Assembly: GCF_014697425.1 (NCBI RefSeq)
Contig: NZ_JACJRU010000044.1
Span: 1-64,000, forward strand
Direction: 5' to 3'
Length of the DNA: 64,000 bases
Source: Nostoc sp. FACHB-110
GTDB lineage: Bacteria > Cyanobacteriota > Cyanobacteriia > Cyanobacteriales > Nostocaceae
Position 1 is the stretch's first letter. Each line of letters starts with the position of its first letter. Under the pieces are notes generated by a model that ran no database searches, had not been told where the DNA came from, and worked only from the letters and a program-made list of their open reading frames with translations. The position numbers were made by a program, and so were the translations under genes. Below, in pieces: positions 8,745 through 16,917 of this stretch.

Positions 8745-8790
8745 ACGAACCGCAAAGGACGCAAAGGACACAAAGGAAGGGAAAAGAGTT
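8745..8790. repeat. Interspersed repeat between eboE and eboF
   Basis: The stretch CGAACCGCAAAGGACGCAAAGGACACAAAGG is a tandem array of a (G/C)(G/A)CAAAGGA-type unit, related to the spacers at 10091-10122 and 14700-14722. It would otherwise encode a spurious extension of EboF. Confidence 0.5.
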
Positions 8791-8825
8791 GAGTTAAGAA
8801 AAGAATCAAATGACAAATGACAACT

Positions 8826-10067
8826 TTAACTAGGGACTAATTGCTTAGTTAACAGTTTGTTCATTACCCATTCATATTCACGTTGAATGGAGGCTGGTAA
8901 GTCTAATTTCATTTCATCAGGTAGGACTTCCCAGGTGTAGGTTTCGATTTCTAAGTGGTTGCAAAAGTGCTGATTTTGTAGCAGGTTTAAAACATTTACA
9001 ATATCGTCTTGAGTGGATTGTAATAGTTGATAATCACGCACGAATATCGGAACATGGAAGTGAATTCGCCATTCTTCATCTGTGGTATTTTTGAGGTTTG
9101 GTAAGGCGTTTTCTAAATCTGAGTAGTGAAGCAGTCTGTTATTTTGTGTGCGTGCAATTACTTGATGTAAATATGTAGACTCGGCAAAAGGTTGTAATTT
9201 TTCTAATATTAATTGGCGTTGTTGTGTATCTTTGGGTATATTGACTTGCAATGCTGCACTAATTTGGATTTTACTAACTTTTATTCCAGTAGCTTGGAAC
9301 TTTTTTAAAACTAAGATAGGGTCTTCATACTCTACAGCAAAATGGCAAGTATCATAACAAACGCGCACATGGTCTAATATATATTGTTCAGCAGTTTCTT
9401 GGGAGATACTTAATTGCTTGGTTAAATAATTCCTGGCAATGGGTAATAAATACTTTTGAAAATAATCTACTACTTCGTCGGCATTTTCAATTAACCCGTC
9501 TGGTTCTGGTTCTAAACCCAAGTGTATGAGTTTACCTTGTTCAGTGCGGATGCGAATCATTTGTTCTACTAGCTCTGCTATGTGGAGGCTAGAACTGTTC
9601 ATTACTGATGCTTGAACAAATTGATTGGCGTCAAACCAAGGTTTATAAGAAAGGGGTAATGTGGAGATGCTACCTTCTATATTTGGTGGTAATATTTCTG
9701 CCAGAATTTGCGTTAGTTGCAATGTATATTCTAGGCGTTCTTGCTTTGTCCAATCTGGTGCATAAACTTGGTCTTTAACTATTTGCCGATGAAATTGTCC
9801 GTAGGGAAAGCCGTTTAAGGTAAATACGTATAAATCTTGTTGGGTTAACCAGGATTGGAATTGAATTAATGTATCTTTTTGAAGTAGTTCTTTAGCGGCT
9901 ATGGCTGCTAAACGTAAACCTATACCGAATGGTTTATTAGGTGATAGTTTTGCTTTTAATGGTGGTAGATATTGTTGGAGGTTAGCAAAGACTTGTTGCC
10001 ATTCTTCGCCAGGGTGAATGTTTGTGCAGTAGGTTAAGTGAAGGTTGTTGTCGGTTCCTATTTTCAT
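8826..10067 (-). CDS. eboE: EboE, TIM-barrel metabolite traffic protein
   Basis: This 413-residue protein matches the EboE family, a xylose-isomerase-like TIM barrel without a proven reaction. The N-terminal signature HLTYCTNIHPGEEW is typical of the family. Further likely metal- or substrate-binding strands are LGLEPEPDG, RVCYDTCHFAVEYEDP and KIQISAALQV, and EIETYTWEVLP near the end. The ATG at 10067 places the signature at residue 9. It lies between eboD and eboF in the same direction. In N. punctiforme the ebo genes are known to affect where the scytonemin monomer accumulates; the chemistry is not established, so only the family is asserted here. Confidence 0.85.
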   Translation of the reverse strand: MKIGTDNNLHLTYCTNIHPGEEWQQVFANLQQYLPPLKAKLSPNKPFGIGLRLAAIAAKELLQKDTLIQFQSWLTQQDLYVFTLNGFPYGQFHRQIVKDQVYAPDWTKQERLEYTLQLTQILAEILPPNIEGSISTLPLSYKPWFDANQFVQASVMNSSSLHIAELVEQMIRIRTEQGKLIHLGLEPEPDGLIENADEVVDYFQKYLLPIARNYLTKQLSISQETAEQYILDHVRVCYDTCHFAVEYEDPILVLKKFQATGIKVSKIQISAALQVNIPKDTQQRQLILEKLQPFAESTYLHQVIARTQNNRLLHYSDLENALPNLKNTTDEEWRIHFHVPIFVRDYQLLQSTQDDIVNVLNLLQNQHFCNHLEIETYTWEVLPDEMKLDLPASIQREYEWVMNKLLTKQLVPS

Positions 10068-10087
10068 AATTTATACCAAGATGATTT

Positions 10088-10125
10088 TTTAACGAACCGC
10101 AGAGGCGCAGAGAACGCAGAGGATA
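10088..10125. repeat. GCAGAGGCGCAGAG-type repeat between eboD and eboE
   Basis: The sequence AACGAACCGCAGAGGCGCAG continuing to AACGCAGAGG belongs to the same interspersed family seen at 3079-3109 and 11477-11527. Confidence 0.5.
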
Positions 10126-10151
10126 TTGAGATTGCTTAATACGTATTGTTG

Positions 10152-11351
10152 TTATTTAAATTCACGTAGTAAGGATATTGCGTGTTTGTACAAAGACACA
10201 TCTACTTCGTGAACTTCAATTCCCTTACCAATATTTTGCAGTAGGGTTAGGGTTAATTCTCCGCCTAAATGTTCGCGGAATTCTGTTAAACCTCGGAAGA
10301 GACAACGAGAGTTATTGATAGATAATGATTGTTCAGCTAGTTCAGGTATATACAAACTAAAACCTAGCGCAACAAGTGTTTTTAATATCTTTTGCCACTC
10401 TTGATGAGAAAGCATTCCTAAGAGATAGGAATAGGTGCTATCTAAGGCGATACCAATAGCTACTGCTTCGCCGTGTCGTAATCTATAGTTGGTCAATTGT
10501 TCTAGTTTATGGGCTACCCAATGTCCAAAATCTAAGGGGCGGGATGAACCCATTTCAAAAGGATCGCCGGCTGTGGCTATATGTTCTAGGTGTAACTGGG
10601 CGCAACGATAAATAAGTTGTTGCATAGCATCCATGTCTCGACAGGCAAGGGCTGTAGTATGGTCATGGATGAAATGGAAGAAGTTAGCATCTTTAATTAA
10701 GGCGACTTTGATGGCTTCGGCTATTCCAGAACGCCAATCGCGATCGCACAATGTACTCAAGAAGCTAAAATCGTTAATTACAGCATAAGGTGGGGCGAAT
10801 GTCCCCAAAAAGTTCTTTTTACCAAAGGCGTTGATACCGTTTTTCACCCCTATTCCTGAGTCGTTCTGCGCTAACACTGTTGTGGGAATGCGAATGAGGC
10901 GCACACCCCGATGTGCTGTGGCTGCTGCATATCCGATTAAATCTAAGACTGCACCTCCGCCAATTCCTAACACGTAAGAATGGCGACATATCCCGGCTGC
11001 TTCAATTAGTTGGTGAATTTGTTCTAACAATTTTGGCTCATTTTTTGCCGCCTCTCCACCTGGAACTAATAAAGGTTCCGCCGCTAGTGTCAGCACTTCG
11101 GCATAGAAATTTGTATAGTTGGTTAATTGTTGGGATAAATTCGGACAAAATTCTAATAATCCGGCATCAATTACGGCTAATATCTTTTTAGGCTTCTTTT
11201 CACCATCAGCTGCGATCGCTTGTGCTAATGTAGGATTTTTTAAGTCGAATATATTGTTAGTAAAGTGAACTTCATAGTTAAAAGTAACTACAACCCTTTG
11301 CTGAATAGGTTGAATGTGAAATTTATTTTTTTTGTTAATATCAACTATCAT
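10152..11351 (-). CDS. eboD: EboD, dehydroquinate-synthase-like cyclase
   Basis: A 399-residue member of the sugar phosphate cyclase superfamily. Near the N-terminus VVVTFNYEVHFT is typical of EboD. NAD-binding LGIGGGAVLDLIGYAAA, the active-site loop IPTTVLAQNDSGIGVKNG, and metal-binding residues around GIAEAIKVALIKD, DFGHWVAHKLE and RLRHGEAVAIG follow in the expected order. Genuine AroB enzymes usually read DSSVGGKTG where this reads DSGIGVKNG, so it fits EboD better than AroB; the substrate is not known. The ATG at 11351 overlaps the stop codon of the dsbA remnant by four bases (ATGA), a sign of an old operon joint. In N. punctiforme the corresponding scytonemin position holds an aroB gene. 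Confidence 0.82.
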   Translation of the reverse strand: MIVDINKKNKFHIQPIQQRVVVTFNYEVHFTNNIFDLKNPTLAQAIAADGEKKPKKILAVIDAGLLEFCPNLSQQLTNYTNFYAEVLTLAAEPLLVPGGEAAKNEPKLLEQIHQLIEAAGICRHSYVLGIGGGAVLDLIGYAAATAHRGVRLIRIPTTVLAQNDSGIGVKNGINAFGKKNFLGTFAPPYAVINDFSFLSTLCDRDWRSGIAEAIKVALIKDANFFHFIHDHTTALACRDMDAMQQLIYRCAQLHLEHIATAGDPFEMGSSRPLDFGHWVAHKLEQLTNYRLRHGEAVAIGIALDSTYSYLLGMLSHQEWQKILKTLVALGFSLYIPELAEQSLSINNSRCLFRGLTEFREHLGGELTLTLLQNIGKGIEVHEVDVSLYKHAISLLREFK

Positions 11352-11475
11352 ATTTTTGCTTCCATTAATGCAGCACGATTAAAAGCTTGGAGAAATAATT
11401 CCACTGAGGCGGAACTTTTGACTTGGACTTTGTTGCTGATAATAAAGTAAGGTACGCTGGTAATGCCAATAAAAT
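11348..11475 (-). pseudogene. dsbA: DsbA-family oxidoreductase remnant (C-terminal end)
   Basis: About 42 residues remain of a DsbA/FrnE-like thioredoxin-fold protein. GITSVPYFIISNKVQV corresponds to the cis-proline loop (the usual GVxGVPxFxxxxxxxxxG pattern), and the end VELFLQAFNRAAL fits the C-terminal helix. The catalytic CxxC half is gone: upstream sequence (11477-11527) is an interspersed repeat of the GCGGAACTTTGCG type. Orthologous clusters carry an intact dsbA between tyrA and aroB, exactly this position. The stop overlaps the eboD start codon (ATGA), so the joint with the downstream gene has been kept while the 5' part was lost. No active-site cysteine is left, so it is not expected to function. 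Confidence 0.65.
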
Positions 11476-11476
11476 T

Positions 11477-11527
11477 AGGCAAACCTCTGCGGAACTTTGC
11501 GTTTAACTCCGCGTTCCTCTGCGTTAA
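11477..11527. repeat. Repeat at the breakpoint of the dsbA remnant
   Basis: CTCTGCGGAACTTTGCG and CTCCGCGTTCCTCTGCG are copies of the CTCTGCG-type interspersed repeat. They sit exactly where homology to DsbA ends, which suggests the deletion endpoint lies in the repeat. Confidence 0.5.
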
Positions 11528-11594
11528 AAACACTATTTTTGTACCTCACTTAACTGAAAATTTCTATATTATGACTCCTGCCTTCTGCCTCCAG

Positions 11595-12422
11595 CTAAAT
11601 TTGTTGAAAAAACCATTGAGTATTTTCAAACTCTTTAATTAAAGCCTCTCTATCTTTTTTGGCTACTAACTTTGCTAAACGATTATAAGTATTAGCTAAA
11701 GATTTAATTGCTTGGCATCTTTCCTCGGTAGCTAACATAATATCAACGCACAACTGAGGATTTTGGCGAAACAAACGTTTTAAAATCTCGATTTCTTGAC
11801 GATAGCTAGGTGATGAAATTGATAAACTTTGTTCTATATCAATATCTGCTTGAGCTAAGAAAACACCCAAGCTTAACCTACAAAAATGCTGCGTTGCTTG
11901 AATATACACCATCAGGCGATCGTGTTCTTCTGGTGAACAGGTTATTAATTCTGCGCCTTGACTTTCGAGGAAATTTAATAACCATTGAAATGCTTCATGA
12001 TTACGGCCAGGACATACAACTACTTTTTGCGAACAAAAAGATTGGACACTTGGGCCAAACATAGGGTGTAAACCCATAACCGGGCCAGAATGATGCGCCA
12101 GCATCGCCTGATATGGTTGAGTTTTAATACTCGTGATGTCGCACAAAGCTATATGAGGTGATAAATATTTAGCTGCACGTTTAATAACATCAACTGTATA
12201 TTTAATCGGCACGCTGACTAATACTAGTTCTGTATTACTTAACAGTTGACCTGCATATTCCCAATCCTCTTGTTCGAGAATATTTACTTTATGTCCTGCC
12301 TCTAAAAGTTGCTCTCGAAATAATCTACCCATTCTACCATGTCCACCGATGATAGTTATTTGTCGGCATTTGACATGAGTTTTTGATGTGAACTCTGGGT
12401 TAAGTGAGGATTGCAAAACCAT
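11595..12422 (-). CDS. tyrA: Prephenate dehydrogenase TyrA (T-protein-like)
   Basis: NAD-dependent oxidative decarboxylation of prephenate to 4-hydroxyphenylpyruvate, which gives the phenolic half of scytonemin. The protein of about 275 residues shows the Rossmann motif IIGGHGRMGRLF, VLVSVPI, the catalytic region GLHPMFGPSV, and EEHDRLMVYIQATQHF. These match the dehydrogenase half of the enterobacterial T-protein rather than the short arogenate dehydrogenases common in cyanobacteria; there is no chorismate mutase domain. The ATG at 12422 is chosen because GGAG lies 8 nt upstream; a TTG at 12443 that would overlap the glycosyltransferase has no such site. It lies 17 bp after the glycosyltransferase. 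Making p-hydroxyphenylpyruvate for ScyA fits its place in the cluster. Confidence 0.88.
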   Translation of the reverse strand: MVLQSSLNPEFTSKTHVKCRQITIIGGHGRMGRLFREQLLEAGHKVNILEQEDWEYAGQLLSNTELVLVSVPIKYTVDVIKRAAKYLSPHIALCDITSIKTQPYQAMLAHHSGPVMGLHPMFGPSVQSFCSQKVVVCPGRNHEAFQWLLNFLESQGAELITCSPEEHDRLMVYIQATQHFCRLSLGVFLAQADIDIEQSLSISSPSYRQEIEILKRLFRQNPQLCVDIMLATEERCQAIKSLANTYNRLAKLVAKKDREALIKEFENTQWFFQQI

Positions 12423-12439
12423 TTGCCAGTCTCCAATTT

Positions 12440-13726
12440 TCAAATATCAACAATTGATTCTTTGGGACTCAATTCAGGCAATACTTCTAAATTTGTGGTG
12501 CGGTTGGTAATTACATCAGTAAATAGTTGTTCATAGCTATCTAATGCTTGTTCAAAAGCATAGTTTTCGACAGCGAATTTTCTACCTTGATGACCTAGTT
12601 GTGCAGCTAGTTGAGGATTTTTATATAATTTCACCACCGCTTGAGCTAAAGTTTCTGGTGACTCTGGAGAGACAACAATACCGCCACCACTTTTACGAAT
12701 GGCTTTTGCAGCCGTACCACTGGCGGGAACTGAAGCAATAATTGGGCGATCGCTTGCTAAAAGTAGTGGTATTTTAGAAGGCATATTGAAGGAAATTACA
12801 TTTTTCTTCTGCACAACTAACCCCACATCAGCAGCAGCCAGCATTTGTGGTATTGTTTCCCTAGGTTGCAAGGGTAACAATAAAACATTATCTGCACCGC
12901 AATCACAACAATATTGTTGTAATCTTTCTAAAGCTTTCGCTTCACCAGCAATGACAAAGGTAATTTCTGGAATATGGCGCAAGTTAGCGGCGGCTTGAAT
13001 TACTGTTTCTAAACCTTGAGTTAATGCAATATTGCCGGAATAAAGCACCACGAATTTATCGTTAAGATTGTGAGTTTGTCTCCAATTATTTTGTTTAGGG
13101 GAAGGTTTAATAAAATTTAAATTTACCCAATTAGGAATGCAATTAATTTTCTCACCAGGTACGCCTTTACTAAGTAAATTATCGACAAAGCCATCAGCAA
13201 TCACGCTAATACTATTGGCAGTTCGATAAGCAAATTTTTCTAAGACTTCAAAAGCCTTAATCATCAATTTATTTTTAATAATGCCAACCCGCACACCAGC
13301 TTCTGGTAAAATATCTTGTACATTTAACACTACTGGGCAGTTATAAAACCAACCTAATAAAGTTGCAGGTACAGAAACTAACAAAGGCGGAACTGTTAAT
13401 AAAATTACATCTGGACGTTCACCTTTGATAGCTTGAGGAAAGCTCGTCAAAACAAAACTTAATTCCAACAATAACCGATCTAAAAGGTTGGGTTTAGATT
13501 TAATTCGCAGATAACAACGTTGAATAGTCACGCCATTTCTTTCTTCTGTTACATACCACTTACCCTGATATTCATCATAAATTCGGCGTTCGGGATAGTT
13601 AGGCATACCTGTAATCACCCGCACTTGATGACCTCGTTTAACTAATCCTTCTGCGAGTTCCGTCATCAATGGTGCAATGCCAATCGGTTCTGGATGATAG
13701 TTGTAAGAATAAATCAGAATGTGCAT
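12440..13726 (-). CDS. GT4-family glycosyltransferase (WcaI-like)
   Basis: A 428-residue GT-B fold glycosyltransferase. The N-terminal half has the acceptor-side motif SYNYHPEPIGIAPLMTELA and HQVRVITGMPNYP, as in WcaI-type exopolysaccharide enzymes. The C-terminal half has the nucleotide-sugar site (VVLYSGNIALTQGLE, VIAGEA, LAAADVGLVVQKK and GGGIVVSPESPE). A glycosyltransferase at the same position in the N. punctiforme cluster (after scyF, before tyrA) makes this an expected member. Its acceptor is unknown; glycosylation of scytonemin or of sheath polysaccharide are both possible. Here it is separated from scyF by the three genes eboA, eboB and eboC. ATG start; tyrA follows closely. Confidence 0.85.
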   Translation of the reverse strand: MHILIYSYNYHPEPIGIAPLMTELAEGLVKRGHQVRVITGMPNYPERRIYDEYQGKWYVTEERNGVTIQRCYLRIKSKPNLLDRLLLELSFVLTSFPQAIKGERPDVILLTVPPLLVSVPATLLGWFYNCPVVLNVQDILPEAGVRVGIIKNKLMIKAFEVLEKFAYRTANSISVIADGFVDNLLSKGVPGEKINCIPNWVNLNFIKPSPKQNNWRQTHNLNDKFVVLYSGNIALTQGLETVIQAAANLRHIPEITFVIAGEAKALERLQQYCCDCGADNVLLLPLQPRETIPQMLAAADVGLVVQKKNVISFNMPSKIPLLLASDRPIIASVPASGTAAKAIRKSGGGIVVSPESPETLAQAVVKLYKNPQLAAQLGHQGRKFAVENYAFEQALDSYEQLFTDVITNRTTNLEVLPELSPKESIVDI

Positions 13727-13788
13727 GAGTTATGTTTGAAGAAAGCAGGGTGCAGGGGTGAAGTCTCACTTTTCATACTTCAGACTTT

Positions 13789-14688
13789 TTAAGTCACAGC
13801 AAAAATTCTGGCCAAAATCATCGACATTGGTAGCAGGCTCAGAACTAGCACGCCATAGGGTAAGCCTGCAAAACCCGCAGCGATAGTTGTATCTAAAATA
13901 ATTAATGACAATACACCTGCTCTAACGGCGATGCGAATTTGCTCTGGGGTAGGTTGGCGTGCGGCTTTGATAAAAGGTAGTAAAACACGGATGGCTAATA
14001 ATGCCAGGAATGGTAAAGCGGTAAGAACTTGATACTCTGTCAGCCATCCTAGACTTAAAAGCCCAACAAGAACTGCCACGATTAATAATACTGCGATGAT
14101 GCCAGTGCTGAGTTTGCCTCCGTGTACTTCACCGCGACTAAGGGCAGTAATGGCAGCAATATAGATTATGGGGATGAAAGCCAAAAACCAGTAATCTTCG
14201 AGTATGGCGGGTACAACACTCACACCCAGCAATAAGTTACCGCCTCGACAAAGCCCCATATTGATGGGGCCGAGAATTGGGTGATGCTTTGCGATCGCAT
14301 CATACAATAAAGCAGATGTGGCAATAGCGATCGCGAGTATGCCACTCAACAACGAAACCTGCACCGCCGCCGTTACCCCTATACATAACAGCACAGTCCC
14401 TAACACAGTTGCGCCTGTGCGTGATGCCCTACCGCTAGGAATCGGTCTTTCTGGGCGTTCTTGGGCATCTAGTTGAGCATCAAATACATCGTTGAAGACA
14501 ATACCGCCACCATATAACCCAGTTGTCGCTAACAATAGCCATAACAGTGGCGTGAGATTTGCTGGGAAGAAGTACCCAGAAGCAGCGAAGCCAGCCATAA
14601 TATCTGCCCAGGCGGTGATAATATTGGCGGGGCGGAGTAATTGCAGATATGCCCAGAGGCGATGAGAGTTGAGGGTGGCGGTGTTCAT
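13789..14688 (-). CDS. eboC: EboC, UbiA-family prenyltransferase-like membrane protein
   Basis: Integral membrane protein of about 299 residues with eight or nine hydrophobic helices and the two aspartate-rich motifs of the UbiA superfamily: NDVFDAQLDAQERPERPIPSG near residue 70 and YDAIAKHHPILGPINMG near residue 140. The family joins prenyl groups to acceptors in the membrane; the EboC substrate is unknown. The ATG at 14688 is used, giving MNTATLNSHRLWAYLQLLRP, because the upstream extension lies in a GCAAAGGC repeat. In N. punctiforme the ebo genes are required for normal delivery of the scytonemin monomer to the periplasm. It follows eboB. Confidence 0.87.
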   Translation of the reverse strand: MNTATLNSHRLWAYLQLLRPANIITAWADIMAGFAASGYFFPANLTPLLWLLLATTGLYGGGIVFNDVFDAQLDAQERPERPIPSGRASRTGATVLGTVLLCIGVTAAVQVSLLSGILAIAIATSALLYDAIAKHHPILGPINMGLCRGGNLLLGVSVVPAILEDYWFLAFIPIIYIAAITALSRGEVHGGKLSTGIIAVLLIVAVLVGLLSLGWLTEYQVLTALPFLALLAIRVLLPFIKAARQPTPEQIRIAVRAGVLSLIILDTTIAAGFAGLPYGVLVLSLLPMSMILARIFAVT

Positions 14689-14695
14689 GGTTTTA

Positions 14696-14730
14696 CTCAC
14701 GCAAAGGCGCAAAGGCGCAAAGGGAAAAAG
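14696..14730. repeat. GCAAAGGC tandem repeat between eboB and eboC
   Basis: The spacer reads CTCACGCAAAGGCGCAAAGG and on into a third copy, a common Nostoc interspersed repeat. The related CGCCTTTGCG form appears at 16530-16550. Confidence 0.5.
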
Positions 14731-14748
14731 ACAGAGTTTCTAGAGTAC

Positions 14749-15669
14749 TTATTCAATGAGTGCGTATTCGTGGGGGGACTCAACTAATGGTTTTTGTCCT
14801 CGGAGGACGGAGTTATCGCTGTAGGTTTGGCGTTGGTCGATGGGTTCAGGGTTGAGCCAGTCGGACTCTTGCATTTGACCGCTTTGACTGTAGGCTGTGA
14901 GGGCATTTTGATAGCAAACTTTCTGCACAGCTTTTTCGGAAATGCCGCGTTCTAGCATCAGGAGGGCGGTTTTAGGGACGGCGAGAGGGTCGCTTACGCC
15001 CCAGTCGGCGCTGCTATCGACGATGATGTTATTACTGCCATATTGTCGGACAATTTCTACCATCCGGGCATTGCCCATTTTGGTATTTGGATAAATGGTG
15101 AATGCTGCCCAAAAGCCTCTATCAAGCACTTCTTGGACTGTTTCTTCGTTGTTGTGGTCAACAATTACCTGCGATGGTTTTAACCCATGTTCAATGCAGA
15201 CATCCATACTGCGGCTTGTACCAGCTTTTTTATCGCGGTGCGGTGTATGAATCATCACCAACATATCTAGCTCTTTGGCGAGTTCTAGCTGGAGGCGAAA
15301 ATATTTATCTTCGGCTGGTGTCATATCGTCATAGCCAATTTCTCCAATAGCTACCACACCTTCTTTACAAGCATACAGAGGCAACAATTCCATTACTTGT
15401 TCTGCTAAAGCTTCGTTATTAGCTTCTTTAGAATTTAAGCCAATAGTACAGTAATGTTTAATGCCAAATTGTGCAGCCCGAAATCTTTCCCACCCAACTA
15501 AGCTACTAAAATAATCTTGAAAAGAACCAACATTAGTACGTGGTTGACCAAACCAAAAAGCTGGTTCAATTACTGCCACAATTCCTGATTGTCGCATCAA
15601 TTGATAATCATCAGTAGTGCGGGAACTCATGTGAATGTGGGGGTCGATAAACATCATATTGTTATCCAT
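14749..15669 (-). CDS. eboB: EboB, TatD-like metal-dependent hydrolase
   Basis: A 306-residue amidohydrolase-like TIM barrel. It begins MDNNMMFIDPHIHMSSR, with the HxH metal pair of TatD enzymes, then GEIGYDDM, MIHTPHRDKK, IVDHNNEETV and the late aspartate in VDSSADWGVSDP. These match the metal-ligand order of the TatD family, so a hydrolase is likely, although the substrate is unknown. The ATG at 15669 is 11 bp from the end of eboA, a typical operon spacing. Grouping with eboA and eboC makes the Ebo assignment firm. Confidence 0.87.
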   Translation of the reverse strand: MDNNMMFIDPHIHMSSRTTDDYQLMRQSGIVAVIEPAFWFGQPRTNVGSFQDYFSSLVGWERFRAAQFGIKHYCTIGLNSKEANNEALAEQVMELLPLYACKEGVVAIGEIGYDDMTPAEDKYFRLQLELAKELDMLVMIHTPHRDKKAGTSRSMDVCIEHGLKPSQVIVDHNNEETVQEVLDRGFWAAFTIYPNTKMGNARMVEIVRQYGSNNIIVDSSADWGVSDPLAVPKTALLMLERGISEKAVQKVCYQNALTAYSQSGQMQESDWLNPEPIDQRQTYSDNSVLRGQKPLVESPHEYALIE

Positions 15670-15680
15670 AACTTTTTTGC

Positions 15681-16415
15681 CTACTTTTTGCGTAATTCTT
15701 CTATCATTCCAGCGTCAGCAAATTTTTCTACCAATCGCCAAATTTCTGCTGATACTAAGCGATTGGCACTATATCTTTCGTGGGCATAATCAATTAACAT
15801 TCGAGATAATTCACGGTTAGCACGTAAGTCTAAGCCTTGAATTAAATGCAAAGGACTGCCTACAAACAAAGCTTTCACCACCATCTGATTCCATGCCAAA
15901 GTATCAAAATATTCGGCGGGATAAGGATTTTGTAAAGCCACAGCATTAAATACTGCTGTCATATTGCTGCGAATTCCTTCTGCTGCCCGTTTTTGTAACT
16001 TTTCTGGATAAGGTAATAAAGGTAGTGCTTGATAAAGGGCAACTAATTCACCAACATCAGCAGCTTGAAATACTTGCTCTAAAATATATAAATATTTTTC
16101 GGAATCGGTTTGAGGCAGAGTTAATACTAATAATGTCCGTGCGGCTTGGTCTACACTCCAATGGCTAGGAAACCAGTTTGGGCGAATTTGTGCAGCATTA
16201 TCTAAGTCTTGAGAAGTTAGTTTTAATTGATTTTTACCTGTATAACGAGAGACTTTACTAAAAGCACTAAAAAATATTCTTGTATTAGCACCACTATTTA
16301 TCTGCTTGATTGTTTCCTCTAAGCAAGTAACAGCTTCTGAATTTATTTGTCGTGTTACCCAGTGGTGTAGTAATTCATTAATGCTGGTTATTTTTAAATC
16401 AGTGACAGCAGACAT
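15681..16415 (-). CDS. eboA: EboA domain protein
   Basis: A soluble, mostly helical protein of about 244 residues belonging to the EboA family, with no assigned reaction. Visible conserved-looking segments are QIRPNWFPSHWSVDQAARTL, VALYQALPLLPYPEK, AFNAVALQNPYPAEYFDTLAWNQMVVKALFVG and ELSRMLIDYAHERYSA. The ATG at 16415 (MSAVTDLKI) is preferred over a TTG two codons earlier. It is the first of three tightly packed ebo genes and follows scyF after a 500-bp repeat-rich gap, so it may have been brought in together with eboB and eboC as a block. Recognition rests on family resemblance plus context. Confidence 0.82.
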   Translation of the reverse strand: MSAVTDLKITSINELLHHWVTRQINSEAVTCLEETIKQINSGANTRIFFSAFSKVSRYTGKNQLKLTSQDLDNAAQIRPNWFPSHWSVDQAARTLLVLTLPQTDSEKYLYILEQVFQAADVGELVALYQALPLLPYPEKLQKRAAEGIRSNMTAVFNAVALQNPYPAEYFDTLAWNQMVVKALFVGSPLHLIQGLDLRANRELSRMLIDYAHERYSANRLVSAEIWRLVEKFADAGMIEELRKK

Positions 16416-16430
16416 AATCAATACCTGAGA

Positions 16431-16463
16431 GAAGTATGAAGTATGAAGTATGAAGTCTGAAGT
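16431..16463. repeat. Heptamer tandem repeat GAAGTAT
   Basis: Four near-identical heptamers (AGTATGAAGTATGAAGTATG continuing into AAGTCTGAAG) precede eboA. The inverse form occurs at 20968-20993 before scyC's 3' end. Such short tandemly repeated sequences are common in Nostoc. Confidence 0.6.
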
Positions 16464-16618
16464 AATACCGGCGTTGCATAAATGCAGGATGAATTGAGAT
16501 GTTTAACAAAAATAAAATATTGATTCTTCGCGCCTTTGCGCCTTTGCGCGAAACAAAAAACATCCCACTAATCAGCAATGCCGTAATACCAATTGAATGT
16601 GAAATTGCACATATTTCG

Positions 16619-16916
16619 CTCCCCCTAAATCCCCCTTCAAAAGCTATCCATTATAAACATCTTTCTTAACATTTCGAGAGTATTAACTCACGTCTCTAGA
16701 ACCCTTATTCGCTCGTTTTTCATTCTCAATAAAAACACTGTTTTAGCGAGAAGAATAAATGATAATTTGTCAAGTATGCTTAAAGGTTCAGCCACTAAGA
16801 TGCTTATAGAGCAATGGTTTTAAGATTGTAAAGAAAGATGTGGGTAACGCATAGCTTAAAAAGGGGGACTTTGATAGATGTTTTTCCGGTTCTTTTGAAG
16901 GGGGGCTAGGGGGGAT
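16619..16916. mobile_element. MITE-like inverted-repeat element between scyF and eboA
   Basis: The outer arms at 16619-16642 (CTCCCCCTAAATCCCCCTTC...) and 16893-16916 (...GAAGGGGGGCTAGGGGGGAT) are complementary with few mismatches. A second right-hand match to the left arm lies at 16828-16867: it pairs with 16632-16670 over AAGCTAT...CATCTTTCTT. The element therefore carries nested ends, holds no reading frame, and abuts the scyF stop codon. It fills most of the 500-bp gap; a GCGCCTTTGCGCC repeat lies at about 16530-16552. Confidence 0.55.
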
Positions 16917-16917
16917 C

